NCBI GenBank assembly: GCA_903866425.1
Contig: CAIPNN010000114.1
Span: 1 to 13,025, forward strand
Direction of reading: 5' to 3'
DNA: 13,025 bases
From: an uncultured Actinomycetes bacterium
GTDB taxonomy: Bacteria; Actinomycetota; Thermoleophilia; Miltoncostaeales; Miltoncostaeaceae
Shown here: piece by piece, positions 6,607 through 13,025 of the stretch
How positions within the stretch are numbered: position 1 is the stretch's first letter
Layout: each line of letters starts with the position of its first letter
The notes under the pieces: generated by a model
Database searches by the model: none
The model's input: only the letters and a program-made list of their open reading frames with translations
What the model was told of the DNA's origin: nothing
Made by a program: the position numbers and the translations under genes

Positions 6607-7337
6607 TACATCGCGAGGCCGCCATCAACCGGAATAACGGTTCCGGTGATGAACGCAGCCGCGTCCGTGCAGAGGAACGTCACGAGTGACGCAACGTCCT
6701 CAGGTGTTCCGAGCCGCCCGAGCGGCGTGTGCGACAGCAGTGTGTCGCGCACGTCGTCTGACAGCCCAGCGGTCATGTCGGTGGTGATGTATCCGGGTGC
6801 CACGGCATTGGCGCGCACGCCCCTGCCCCCGGCTTCCTTCGCCAGGCTCTTGGTGAGCCCGATCACGCCTGCCTTGGCAGCCGCGTAATTGGCCTGCCCT
6901 GCATTCCCCATCATGCCCACCACACTCGAGACGGCCACGATGCTGCCAGCCCGGCGCTTCATCATGCCGCGCAGTGCCGCGCGTGCGGTGAAGAACGAGC
7001 CCGACAGGTTGGTGCGGATGACCGCGTCCCAGTCGTCGTCACTCATGCGCATCATCAGGCCATCGCGGGTGATGCCGGCGTTCAGCACCAGGGCGTCGAG
7101 TGGCCCCAGCGCCTCTTCGGTGGCATTCACCACAGATTCGGCGGCGGCGGCATCGGCGATGTCGCCCTGCACGATGTGCGCCTTCCGGCCCGTGGCCTCA
7201 ACAGCGGTGGCGGTGGCCTTGGCACCCGCCTCGTCGTTGACGTAACCAATGCCCACGTCGAACCCGGCGCCCGCAAGCGCAATGGCGCAGGCGGCGCCGA
7301 TGCCCCGGCTCGCACCCGTCACCAGCACGGTGCTCAT
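6606..7337 (-). CDS. fabG: 3-oxoacyl-ACP reductase
   Basis: NADPH-dependent short-chain dehydrogenase reducing 3-oxoacyl-ACP to 3-hydroxyacyl-ACP. It is 243 aa, a standard length. The cofactor-binding TGASRGIG is at 7-14, NAGIT at 86-90, and the catalytic tetrad is N110, S138, Y151 and K155 (YAAAK). PGYITTDMT (181-189) and the C-terminal IPVDGGLAM are typical of FabG. The ATG at 7337 overlaps the fabD stop as ATGA and has a very strong ribosome site upstream, the best in the operon, which may raise FabG output relative to its neighbours. SDR proteins are easily over-assigned, but the position between fabD and fabF makes FabG secure. Confidence 0.96.
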   Translation of the reverse strand: MSTVLVTGASRGIGAACAIALAGAGFDVGIGYVNDEAGAKATATAVEATGRKAHIVQGDIADAAAAESVVNATEEALGPLDALVLNAGITRDGLMMRMSDDDWDAVIRTNLSGSFFTARAALRGMMKRRAGSIVAVSSVVGMMGNAGQANYAAAKAGVIGLTKSLAKEAGGRGVRANAVAPGYITTDMTAGLSDDVRDTLLSHTPLGRLGTPEDVASLVTFLCTDAAAFITGTVIPVDGGLAM

Positions 7338-8245
7338 GCCATCACCTCCGCAATGCCTGCCAGGTCGTCGGGGCCCGACACCTGGTGCAGCGATGCGTCG
7401 CGCTTGATGCGCTTGACGAGGCCCGAGAGCACGCGGCCGGGGCCGAGTTCAACAAATGTGTCGGCGCCCATGGCGATGGCGGCCTCGACGGCCTGGCCAA
7501 ACCGCACCGGCGACGTGAGCTGATCGAGCAGCACAGGGCGCATACGGCCCTCGGGCTCCACCTGCGCGGTGGTGGTGGAGAGAAACTGCATCGACGGGGG
7601 CTTCGGGTCCCATGCCTCCAGGGCCGGGGCCAGGCGGTCGCTCGCCGGCGCCATGAGCGGGCTGTGGAATGCGCCCCCCACCTTGAGCTGCGTGGCCTTC
7701 ACGCCACGCTCGGTGGTGATCTCCAGCAGGCGGGCGATGCCCTCCATGCTTCCCGACGCCACAACCTGGCCGGGGCAGTTGTAGTTGGCGGGCCACACGT
7801 CGCCGGCCTCATCGCACAGTGCCTGCACGTCGTCATCCGGCTGCCCGAGGATGGCCGCCATGGTGCCGGGGCGCTCCTCGCCCGCGGCCTGCATGGCCGC
7901 GCCGCGCTCGCCCACCAGGCGAAGCGCCTCGCCGAACTCGATGGCTCCACAGGCAACCAGCGCCGAGTACTCGCCCAGCGAGTGACCCAGCGCCATGTCG
8001 CCGGCAAGGCCGTGGTCACGCGCGACGCGCCAACATGCGGTGCTCATGGTGAGAATCGCGGGCTGGCACACGTCGGTGCGCACCAGATCGTCCTCTGGGC
8101 CCTCGAAGATGATGTTGGTGATGTCGTAGCCGAGGGCGTCATTGGCCTCGGCGAAGGTCTCGGCGGCCACCGGAAAGGCGTCGCACAGCTCGCGGCCCAT
8201 GCCCACCTGCTGGGCGCCCTGTCCCGGAAAGAGCAGCGCGATCAT
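7334..8245 (-). CDS. fabD: Malonyl-CoA:ACP transacylase
   Basis: Transfers malonyl from CoA to acyl carrier protein, supplying FabH and FabF. It is 303 aa from the ATG at 8245, which puts LLFPGQGAQ at residues 4-12 as in the family. The serine nucleophile S89 sits in GHSLGEYSAL (87-96), the carboxylate-binding R114 in GERGAAM, and the catalytic H194 in GAFHSPLM (191-198). FVELGPGRVLSGLVKRI near the C-terminus is conserved. A 12-residue longer version starting at 8281 would lie inside fabH and lacks support. The chosen ATG forms ATGA with the fabH stop and has GGGAG about 6 nt upstream. Confidence 0.96.
   Translation of the reverse strand: MIALLFPGQGAQQVGMGRELCDAFPVAAETFAEANDALGYDITNIIFEGPEDDLVRTDVCQPAILTMSTACWRVARDHGLAGDMALGHSLGEYSALVACGAIEFGEALRLVGERGAAMQAAGEERPGTMAAILGQPDDDVQALCDEAGDVWPANYNCPGQVVASGSMEGIARLLEITTERGVKATQLKVGGAFHSPLMAPASDRLAPALEAWDPKPPSMQFLSTTTAQVEPEGRMRPVLLDQLTSPVRFGQAVEAAIAMGADTFVELGPGRVLSGLVKRIKRDASLHQVSGPDDLAGIAEVMA
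7341..7349 (-). promoter_or_regulatory. Strong ribosome binding site of fabG
   Basis: GGAGGTGAT on the minus strand, a near-complete match to the anti-Shine-Dalgarno sequence, placed just before the ATG at 7337 and within the end of fabD. It is the longest such match noticed in the operon. Confidence 0.8.
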
Positions 8246-9267
8246 GCGCGCGGCTCCCAGCGCACGAGCGCGGCACCCCACGTGAGGCCCGCGCCAAAGC
8301 CCACCATCAGCACCAGATCACCAGGGGCCACCTGTCCGCGTTCCGCGGCCTCGGCCAGGGCGATGGGGATGGAGGCTGATGAGGTGTTGCCGTAGCGATC
8401 GAGGTTCATCACAACCTTCTCCCGGGGAATCTCCAGCTTCTCGACGGCGTGGTCGAGAATGCGCTCATTTGCCTGGTGCGCCACCAGCAGGTCGACGTCG
8501 TCAACCGTAAGGCCGGCGGCCTCGAGAAGGCGCGTGGCCGAGTCGATCATGATGCGCGTGGCGAAACGGAACACCTCACGCCCCTGCATCTGGATGCAGA
8601 GATCCTCGTGGGTGACACCCTCCGTGCTCGACGGCATGCGCGATCCGCCGGCGGGGATGCACAGGATGTCCTTGCCCGAGCCATCCGCACCCAGTTCGAA
8701 CCCAATGACGCCGTCGCCCTGTGCGCCCTCGTCGTCGGCTTCCAGGAGCGCTGCTCCGGCGCCGTCGGCAAACAGCACACATGTGGATCGGTCGTCCCAG
8801 TTGACGATGCGCGACAGGGTCTCGGCGCCGATCACCAGCACCTTGCGGGCGAATCCGGCTTCCACCATCGCCGTCGCATGGGCGAACGCATACACGAACC
8901 CGCTGCACACCGCATTCATGTCAACGGCGGCAGCCGCGGTTGCTCCCAGGCGCTCAGCCACAAGCGTCGCCGTGGGCGGGAAGATGTGGTCGGGCGTGGT
9001 GGTCGCCACGATCACCAGGTCGACATCCGACGCGCTCGTGCGGGTGCTGCGGAGCACTGCCTCGCCGGCAGCCACGGCCAGATCAGACGTGGCCTGATCG
9101 TCGGCGGCGATACGCCGCTCGCGAATGCCGGTGCGCTCGCGGATCCACTCGTCGGTGGTGTCGACGATCTCGGTGAGCTCCGCGTTGGTCAACACGCGCT
9201 CGGGCAGGTACGACGCCACGCCGGTGAGACGCGCGCGGGGATGATGCTTCCCCGCCAGAGCCAGCAC
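8242..9267 (-). CDS. fabH: Beta-ketoacyl-ACP synthase III
   Basis: Starts fatty-acid synthesis by condensing an acyl-CoA primer with malonyl-ACP. It is 341 aa, somewhat longer than the 317-aa E. coli enzyme. The triad is C121 in DMNAVCSGFVYA, H264 in LVAHQANERI and N294 in DRYGNTSSASIP. WIRERTGIRERR (41-52) is the usual N-terminal signature. The start is GTG at 9267, 2 bp after the fabZ stop; the ribosome site is weak (GGGG about 11 nt upstream), so coupling to fabZ is likely. Whether the primer is acetyl-CoA or a branched-chain acyl-CoA cannot be decided from these residues. Confidence 0.96.
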   Translation of the reverse strand: MLALAGKHHPRARLTGVASYLPERVLTNAELTEIVDTTDEWIRERTGIRERRIAADDQATSDLAVAAGEAVLRSTRTSASDVDLVIVATTTPDHIFPPTATLVAERLGATAAAAVDMNAVCSGFVYAFAHATAMVEAGFARKVLVIGAETLSRIVNWDDRSTCVLFADGAGAALLEADDEGAQGDGVIGFELGADGSGKDILCIPAGGSRMPSSTEGVTHEDLCIQMQGREVFRFATRIMIDSATRLLEAAGLTVDDVDLLVAHQANERILDHAVEKLEIPREKVVMNLDRYGNTSSASIPIALAEAAERGQVAPGDLVLMVGFGAGLTWGAALVRWEPRA

Positions 9268-9269
9268 GC

Positions 9270-9710
9270 TCAGGCCACCCCTTCGCGATCAACGATGGCG
9301 AACTTGAGGATGGCCGTGCAGGCCACCTCGTCGCCAACGCGTGCCTCGGCCTCGGCTTCGCCGATCGGGCCGCGCTGGCGCGTCACCCGTGTGGACATGT
9401 CGAGCACGTCACCGGGGCGCACGGGTCGGCGGAACTTCACCTTGTCGATTCCTGCAAACAGCGCGAGCTTGTCGCGGCTCTCCGGGAGCGACAGGGCGGC
9501 AAGCGCACCCGTCTGGGCCAGGGCTTCGACGATGATGACCCCGGGCATGATGGGCTCCCCGGGAAAGTGCCCCTCAAGAAACGGGGTGGCCGGGTCGAGG
9601 GTCCAGCGGGTACGCGCCGACTCGCCGGGCACAAGCTCGACGATCTCGTCAACGAAGAGGAACGGCTCCCGGTGCGGGAGGATGTCCTTGGGGTCTGGAA
9701 GGCGGCTCAC
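9270..9710 (-). CDS. fabZ: 3-hydroxyacyl-ACP dehydratase
   Basis: Hot-dog-fold dehydratase converting 3-hydroxyacyl-ACP to trans-2-enoyl-ACP. It is 146 aa, a normal length. The family opening ILPHREPFLFVDEI is at 10-23, catalytic H48 lies in GHFPGEPIMPGV (47-58) and catalytic E62 in IIVEALAQTG. The KFRRPVRPGDVL stretch (92-103) is conserved. It is the first gene of the nine-gene operon, so the operon promoter should be just upstream. The start is GTG at 9710. Only a weak GGA precedes it, and a TANNNT box ends 9 nt upstream, so it may be read from a leaderless or nearly leaderless mRNA. FabZ is preferred to FabA because of length and the absence of FabA motifs. Confidence 0.95.
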   Translation of the reverse strand: MSRLPDPKDILPHREPFLFVDEIVELVPGESARTRWTLDPATPFLEGHFPGEPIMPGVIIVEALAQTGALAALSLPESRDKLALFAGIDKVKFRRPVRPGDVLDMSTRVTRQRGPIGEAEAEARVGDEVACTAILKFAIVDREGVA

Positions 9711-9719
9711 GATCCGGGA

Positions 9720-9725
9720 AGGCTA
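9720..9725 (-). promoter_or_regulatory. Candidate -10 box of the fabZ-to-accA operon
   Basis: TAGCCT on the minus strand ends 9 nt before the fabZ GTG and is the only TANNNT box noticed in the 37-bp gap with suitable spacing. It lies in the block AGGCTACC, which is repeated exactly at 666-673. The -35 region would fall at the start of the divergent methyltransferase gene and shows no recognisable consensus. No operator palindrome is visible in the gap. Confidence 0.45.
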
Positions 9726-9734
9726 CCGGTTTCG

Positions 9735-9740
9735 TATCCT
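9735..9740 (+). promoter_or_regulatory. Candidate -10 box of the methyltransferase
   Basis: TATCCT fits TANNNT and ends 7 nt before the GTG at 9748, predicting a leaderless transcript. No Shine-Dalgarno sequence is seen. The layout matches the hydrolase promoter at 681-686 base for base in spacing. Confidence 0.45.
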
Positions 9741-9747
9741 CCACCGT

Positions 9748-10740
9748 GTGACCTCCGAGAGCCCAGCCACGCCCATCGCCGCACCTGACGGAACGCACCC
9801 ATCCGCGTGCCCCATCTGCGGCACCACCGGGGGCCGCGAGATCCTCACCGCACGCGACCACCGCCGGGGGACGCCGGGCGAGTTCCGGGTGGTCGAGTGC
9901 ACCTCATGCCGGCTCGCCCGCACCGATCCGTGGCCCGACGATCCGGGCGCCTGGTACCCCGACGAATACCCCCAGCACGGCGATCAGCCATCGCTCACGG
10001 CGCGGGCGTCGGGGGCTGCGCTGCGTCGCGCAGCGCGGCCGGGAGCGCGGCGACTGGGCCGCATCCTGGGTCGTGCCGTGCCTGAGGCCGACACCGGTGG
10101 CCCGGTTGCCCCGAGGTCGCGCATTCTTGATGTGGGCGCCGGCACCGGCACGGCTGTTGCCGCATTTCGCGCGGCTGGACACGACGCCTGGGGCGTGGAG
10201 CCATCGCTTCGGGCGGTGGTGGTAGCCGAGGGCCGGGGGACCGAGGGCGTCGTTGCCGGGTCGCTCGACGATGCGCTCGACAACGAGCTCATCCCCGCCG
10301 GGCCATACGACGTCATCCGCATGAGCCAGGTGCTCGAGCATGTGGCTGATCCCATCGCGCTGCTGCAGCGGCTTCGCAGCATCATCGCGCCAACGGGGCG
10401 TCTCATCGTCGGTGTGCCAAACCTCGACTCCGTCGCGCGCAAGGTCACCGGCAGCGCCTGGGATGGCCTCGAACTGCCCCGGCACCTCCTGCACTACACC
10501 CGCGAGTCGCTGCTGTGGGTGCTCAGCCTCGGCGGCTTTCACGTCACGTCAATGCGCACCGCGCCACTGCTGGGCGTGCTGCCGGGATCCATCGACGCCC
10601 GTACGGCCGGTGGAGATCGCCAGCGGGGATGGAGCGACGCGCTTCCGGTGCGCGTGGCCCTCTACCCCGTTGAGTGGGCACTCGGTGCCGCCGGGCAGGG
10701 CGATGGCATCGTCGCCATCGCCGAGCCCGCCGGCCCCTAG
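9748..10740 (+). CDS. Class I SAM-dependent methyltransferase with N-terminal zinc ribbon
   Basis: Predicted methyltransferase of 330 aa. The N-terminus carries a four-cysteine zinc ribbon, CPIC (C21, C24) and CTSC (C51, C54). SAM-binding motif I is ILDVGAGTG at 126-134, followed by the acidic GVEPS loop and a VLEHVADP segment with GRLIVGVPN after it, as in the Methyltransf_23 group. PRHLLHYTRESL further on is typical of methyltransferases near cell-surface or glycolipid genes. The frame is open far upstream, but that part is antisense to fabZ and fabH. The GTG at 9748 gives a natural N-terminus and lies 7 nt after a -10 box. It is divergent from the fatty-acid operon and abuts gyrA tail to tail, with the stops forming TAGCTA. 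The acceptor is unknown, possibly a sugar or lipid. Confidence 0.87.
   Translation: MTSESPATPIAAPDGTHPSACPICGTTGGREILTARDHRRGTPGEFRVVECTSCRLARTDPWPDDPGAWYPDEYPQHGDQPSLTARASGAALRRAARPGARRLGRILGRAVPEADTGGPVAPRSRILDVGAGTGTAVAAFRAAGHDAWGVEPSLRAVVVAEGRGTEGVVAGSLDDALDNELIPAGPYDVIRMSQVLEHVADPIALLQRLRSIIAPTGRLIVGVPNLDSVARKVTGSAWDGLELPRHLLHYTRESLLWVLSLGGFHVTSMRTAPLLGVLPGSIDARTAGGDRQRGWSDALPVRVALYPVEWALGAAGQGDGIVAIAEPAGP
10699..10722. terminator. Possible bidirectional hairpin terminator between the methyltransferase and gyrA
   Basis: A perfect 9-bp inverted repeat, GGCGATGGC and GCCATCGCC, with a 6-base loop lies in the last codons of the methyltransferase and 19 bases beyond the gyrA stop. No T-run follows on either strand, so it is not a classical intrinsic terminator. 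High-GC bacteria can use hairpins without T-runs. A stem of this length is expected about once by chance in a window this size, so only the location argues for it. Confidence 0.3.
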
Positions 10741-13025
10741 CTACTCCTCGTCGGTCCCGGCGTCGTCCGGGGCGTCGTCGGCCTCAGCCGCGTCGGCGGT
10801 CTCGCCCGCGTCTGCGTCGGTGCCGTCGGGCGCCTCGGTGTCGATGCCGCCCTCGACCTCGTCGCCAACCGGCTCATCCGACTCGTCCACCGGGGCACAC
10901 GTCACCACCTGGTCCTCGTCGCCCACGTCCATCAGGCGAACACCTTCGGTGCTGCGGCCCATGCGCTTCACCGAGTCGACCTCGATGCGGATGACCTGGC
11001 CGTTCTTCGACACCAAGAGCAGGTTCTGCCCACTGCGCACGATGCGTGCGGTGATGAGCTCGCCCTTCTTGTCGCTCACCTTGATGGTGCGCACGCCCTT
11101 GGTGGGACGACCCTTGCTCGGGTACTCGGTGAGCGCGGTGCGCTTGCCGTAACCATTTCCGGTGACCACCAGCAGGTCGCACTCGTCGTCGGCCACGCCG
11201 ATTGCCAGCACGCGGTCGCCGTCATCGAGGTTCATCGCGCGAACGCCCTGCGTGCCACGGCCAGTGGCGCGCACCTTCTCCTCGTCAAAGCGCGCGGCCT
11301 GGCCGCGGGCCGACACGATGAGCAGGTCGGCGTCGCCGTTGGTGAGCTGCACGCCCACCAATTCGTCGTCGTCGGAGAGGCGGATCGCGATGATGCCCGC
11401 CTCCTTCAACACCGTGTTGTAGGCGGTGAACTCGGTCTTCTTCACCATGCCCTGCTTGGTGGCGAGCACCAGGTACTTGCCCTCGCCGTAGTCGCGCGTG
11501 TTGAACACCTGGCGGATTTCCTCATCCGGCAGCAGCGCGAGCACGTTTGCGATGTGGCGGCCGCGCGCGTCGCGGGCAGCCTGCGGGATCTCGTGCACCT
11601 TCTGGCGATACACGCGGCCCTGGTTGGTGAAGAACAACAGGTAGTCGTGCGTGGAGGCGATGAACAGGTGGTCCACCCGGTCCTCGTCCTTCAGCTTCGC
11701 GCCGCGCAGGCCCTTGCCGCCGCGTCGCTGCGCACGGTAGGTGGTAACCGGCAGGCGCTTGATGTAGCCGCCCGAGGTGATGGAGATGACCATCTCCTCT
11801 TCGGCAATAAGGTCTTCGAGGTCGATCTCGCCCTCGGCCGGGATGATCTCCGTGCGACGCTCGTCGGCGTACTTGCCGCGCACCTCGCTGAGTTCGTCGC
11901 GGATCACCTGGTACACGCGGGCCTCGTCACCGAGGATGGCGCGCAGTTCGGCGATCTCGGCCTGCAGCTCGTCGTACTCGGCCTGGATCTTCCCGGCCTC
12001 CAGCTGCGTAAGCCGCTGCAGTCGCAGGTCGAGAATTGCGCGGGCCTGCAGCTCGGTGAGGCTGAACTCGCTCATCAGGCCATTGCGGGCCTCTTCCGGG
12101 TCGGCCGCCCGGCGGATGAGCGCGATGACCGCGTCGATGTCCTTGAGGGCGATGAGCAGGCCCTCGAGCACGTGGGCCCGGGTCTCTGCGCGCTCAAGAC
12201 GGAAGCGCGAGCGGCGGCGGATGACGTCGCGCTGGTGGTCGAGGTAGTGACGAATGAAGTCGCGCAGCGACAGCGTGCGCGGCACGCCTTCCACCAGCGC
12301 GATCGCGTTGACGCCAAAGGTGGTCTGCGCCTGGGTGTGCTTGTAGAGCTTGTTCAGCACCACCTTCGGCACCGCATCGCGGCGCAGCTCGACCACCACG
12401 CGGATGCCGTCTCGCCCGCTCTCGTCGCGCAGGTCCGCGATCTCTTTCAGCACGCCGTCGTTGGCCAGGTCGGCCATCTTGCGCAGCATGTCCGACTTGT
12501 TCACCTGGTACGGAAGCTCGGTGAACACAATCGCGTTGCGGCCGTGCTTGAGCGGCTCGTTGTGCGCAAGCCCACGTACCACCACGCGCCCGCGCCCGGT
12601 GCGGTAGGCCTCGCGCACGCCCGTCATGCCCACGATCTGGCCGGCGGTCGGGAAGTCGGGCGCCTTCACGTGCTGCATGAGCCCGTCGACGTCGATCTCG
12701 GGGTTGTCGATCATCGCGAGACACGCGTCGATGACCTCGCCCAGGTTGTGCGGCGGGATGTTGGTGGCCATACCCACGGCGATGCCCGCCGACCCGTTCA
12801 CCAGGAGGTTGGGCACGCGGCTCGGCAGCACCGTGGGCTCGCGCCGGCGGTCGTCGTAGGTCGCGGTGGTGTCCACCGTGTTCTCGTCGATGTCGCGCAG
12901 CATCTCCGTTGCGTACTTCGAGAGACGGGCTTCGGTGTACCGCATTGCGGCCGCCGAGAACTCCTGCGAGCCAAAGTTGCCCTGACCATCAACGGTCGGG
13001 TACCGGCTGTTGAAGTCCTGGGCCA
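10741..13025 (-). CDS. gyrA: DNA gyrase subunit A, N-terminus off window
   Basis: Subunit of the type IIA topoisomerase that introduces negative supercoils. The window holds 760 residues, starting at a point matching about E. coli residue 93. The usual quinolone-resistance positions 83 and 87 and the true start are therefore outside. The catalytic tyrosine is in AAAMRYTEARLS (TAC at 12937-12939), followed by LPSRVPNLLVNGSAGIAVGM and IPPHNLGEVID. The GyrA box QRRGGKG at 11710-11730 opens the C-terminal beta-pinwheel and separates gyrase from topoisomerase IV ParC. The last 48 residues contain 22 Asp/Glu and no Lys/Arg, an acidic tail of the kind that modulates DNA wrapping in some GyrA proteins. 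The segment before the catalytic tyrosine (FGSQEFSAAAMRY) is one residue shorter than in E. coli. Its stop abuts the methyltransferase stop. Confidence 0.97.
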   Translation of the reverse strand, partial: AQDFNSRYPTVDGQGNFGSQEFSAAAMRYTEARLSKYATEMLRDIDENTVDTTATYDDRRREPTVLPSRVPNLLVNGSAGIAVGMATNIPPHNLGEVIDACLAMIDNPEIDVDGLMQHVKAPDFPTAGQIVGMTGVREAYRTGRGRVVVRGLAHNEPLKHGRNAIVFTELPYQVNKSDMLRKMADLANDGVLKEIADLRDESGRDGIRVVVELRRDAVPKVVLNKLYKHTQAQTTFGVNAIALVEGVPRTLSLRDFIRHYLDHQRDVIRRRSRFRLERAETRAHVLEGLLIALKDIDAVIALIRRAADPEEARNGLMSEFSLTELQARAILDLRLQRLTQLEAGKIQAEYDELQAEIAELRAILGDEARVYQVIRDELSEVRGKYADERRTEIIPAEGEIDLEDLIAEEEMVISITSGGYIKRLPVTTYRAQRRGGKGLRGAKLKDEDRVDHLFIASTHDYLLFFTNQGRVYRQKVHEIPQAARDARGRHIANVLALLPDEEIRQVFNTRDYGEGKYLVLATKQGMVKKTEFTAYNTVLKEAGIIAIRLSDDDELVGVQLTNGDADLLIVSARGQAARFDEEKVRATGRGTQGVRAMNLDDGDRVLAIGVADDECDLLVVTGNGYGKRTALTEYPSKGRPTKGVRTIKVSDKKGELITARIVRSGQNLLLVSKNGQVIRIEVDSVKRMGRSTEGVRLMDVGDEDQVVTCAPVDESDEPVGDEVEGGIDTEAPDGTDADAGETADAAEADDAPDDAGTDEE

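Noticed and set aside
8449..9747. Plus-strand open frame extending upstream of the methyltransferase
   Set aside because: It is antisense to fabZ and fabH, both with complete active sites. The methyltransferase zinc ribbon begins just after the GTG at 9748.
9711..9747. FapR- or FadR-type operator upstream of fabZ
   Set aside because: No clear inverted repeat is present in the 37-bp gap, and known fatty-acid regulator consensus sites are AT-rich and not seen here.

Overview
The window is GC-rich bacterial chromosome packed almost end to end with core lipid-metabolism genes. Only about 86 of 13,025 bases lie outside a called gene. GTG starts are common (six of thirteen visible starts, plus one TTG), the four candidate -10 boxes fit the TANNNT pattern, and some mRNAs look leaderless. 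GyrA has a Gram-positive/actinobacterial flavour. Together these suggest a high-GC, compact genome, most likely Actinomycetota (a deep lineage such as Thermoleophilia is my guess). The phylum is an inference; a related high-GC phylum is not excluded. No mobile element, tRNA, rRNA, CRISPR array or sign of recent transfer was seen.

Layout, left to right. (1) Positions 1-657, minus strand: a HAD-superfamily phosphatase running off the left edge. (2) Positions 658-693: a 36-bp divergent promoter region. (3) Positions 694-2374, plus strand: an alpha/beta hydrolase overlapping a diacylglycerol-kinase-type lipid kinase. (4) Positions 2371-9710, minus strand: a nine-gene operon transcribed fabZ-fabH-fabD-fabG-fabF-(dual-specificity phosphatase)-accD-accA-(unknown 135-aa protein). 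Every junction is a 4-bp stop/start overlap or a gap of 9 bp or less. (5) Positions 9711-9747: a second divergent promoter region built on almost the same plan as the first. (6) Positions 9748-10740, plus strand: a SAM-dependent methyltransferase with an N-terminal zinc ribbon. (7) Positions 10741-13025, minus strand: gyrA, lacking about its first 90 residues at the right edge.

How the genes work together. AccD and AccA are the two carboxyltransferase subunits that make malonyl-CoA. FabD moves malonyl to acyl carrier protein, FabH starts the chain, and FabF, FabG and FabZ run condensation, ketoreduction and dehydration. The operon lacks acpP, an enoyl-ACP reductase, and the biotin carboxylase and biotin carrier subunits (accC, accB), which must be elsewhere. 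The lipid kinase converges on this operon from the left.

The best leads for something undescribed are the cysteine-based phosphatase embedded between fabF and accD, the unrecognised last gene of the operon, and the matched pair of bidirectional leaderless promoters.
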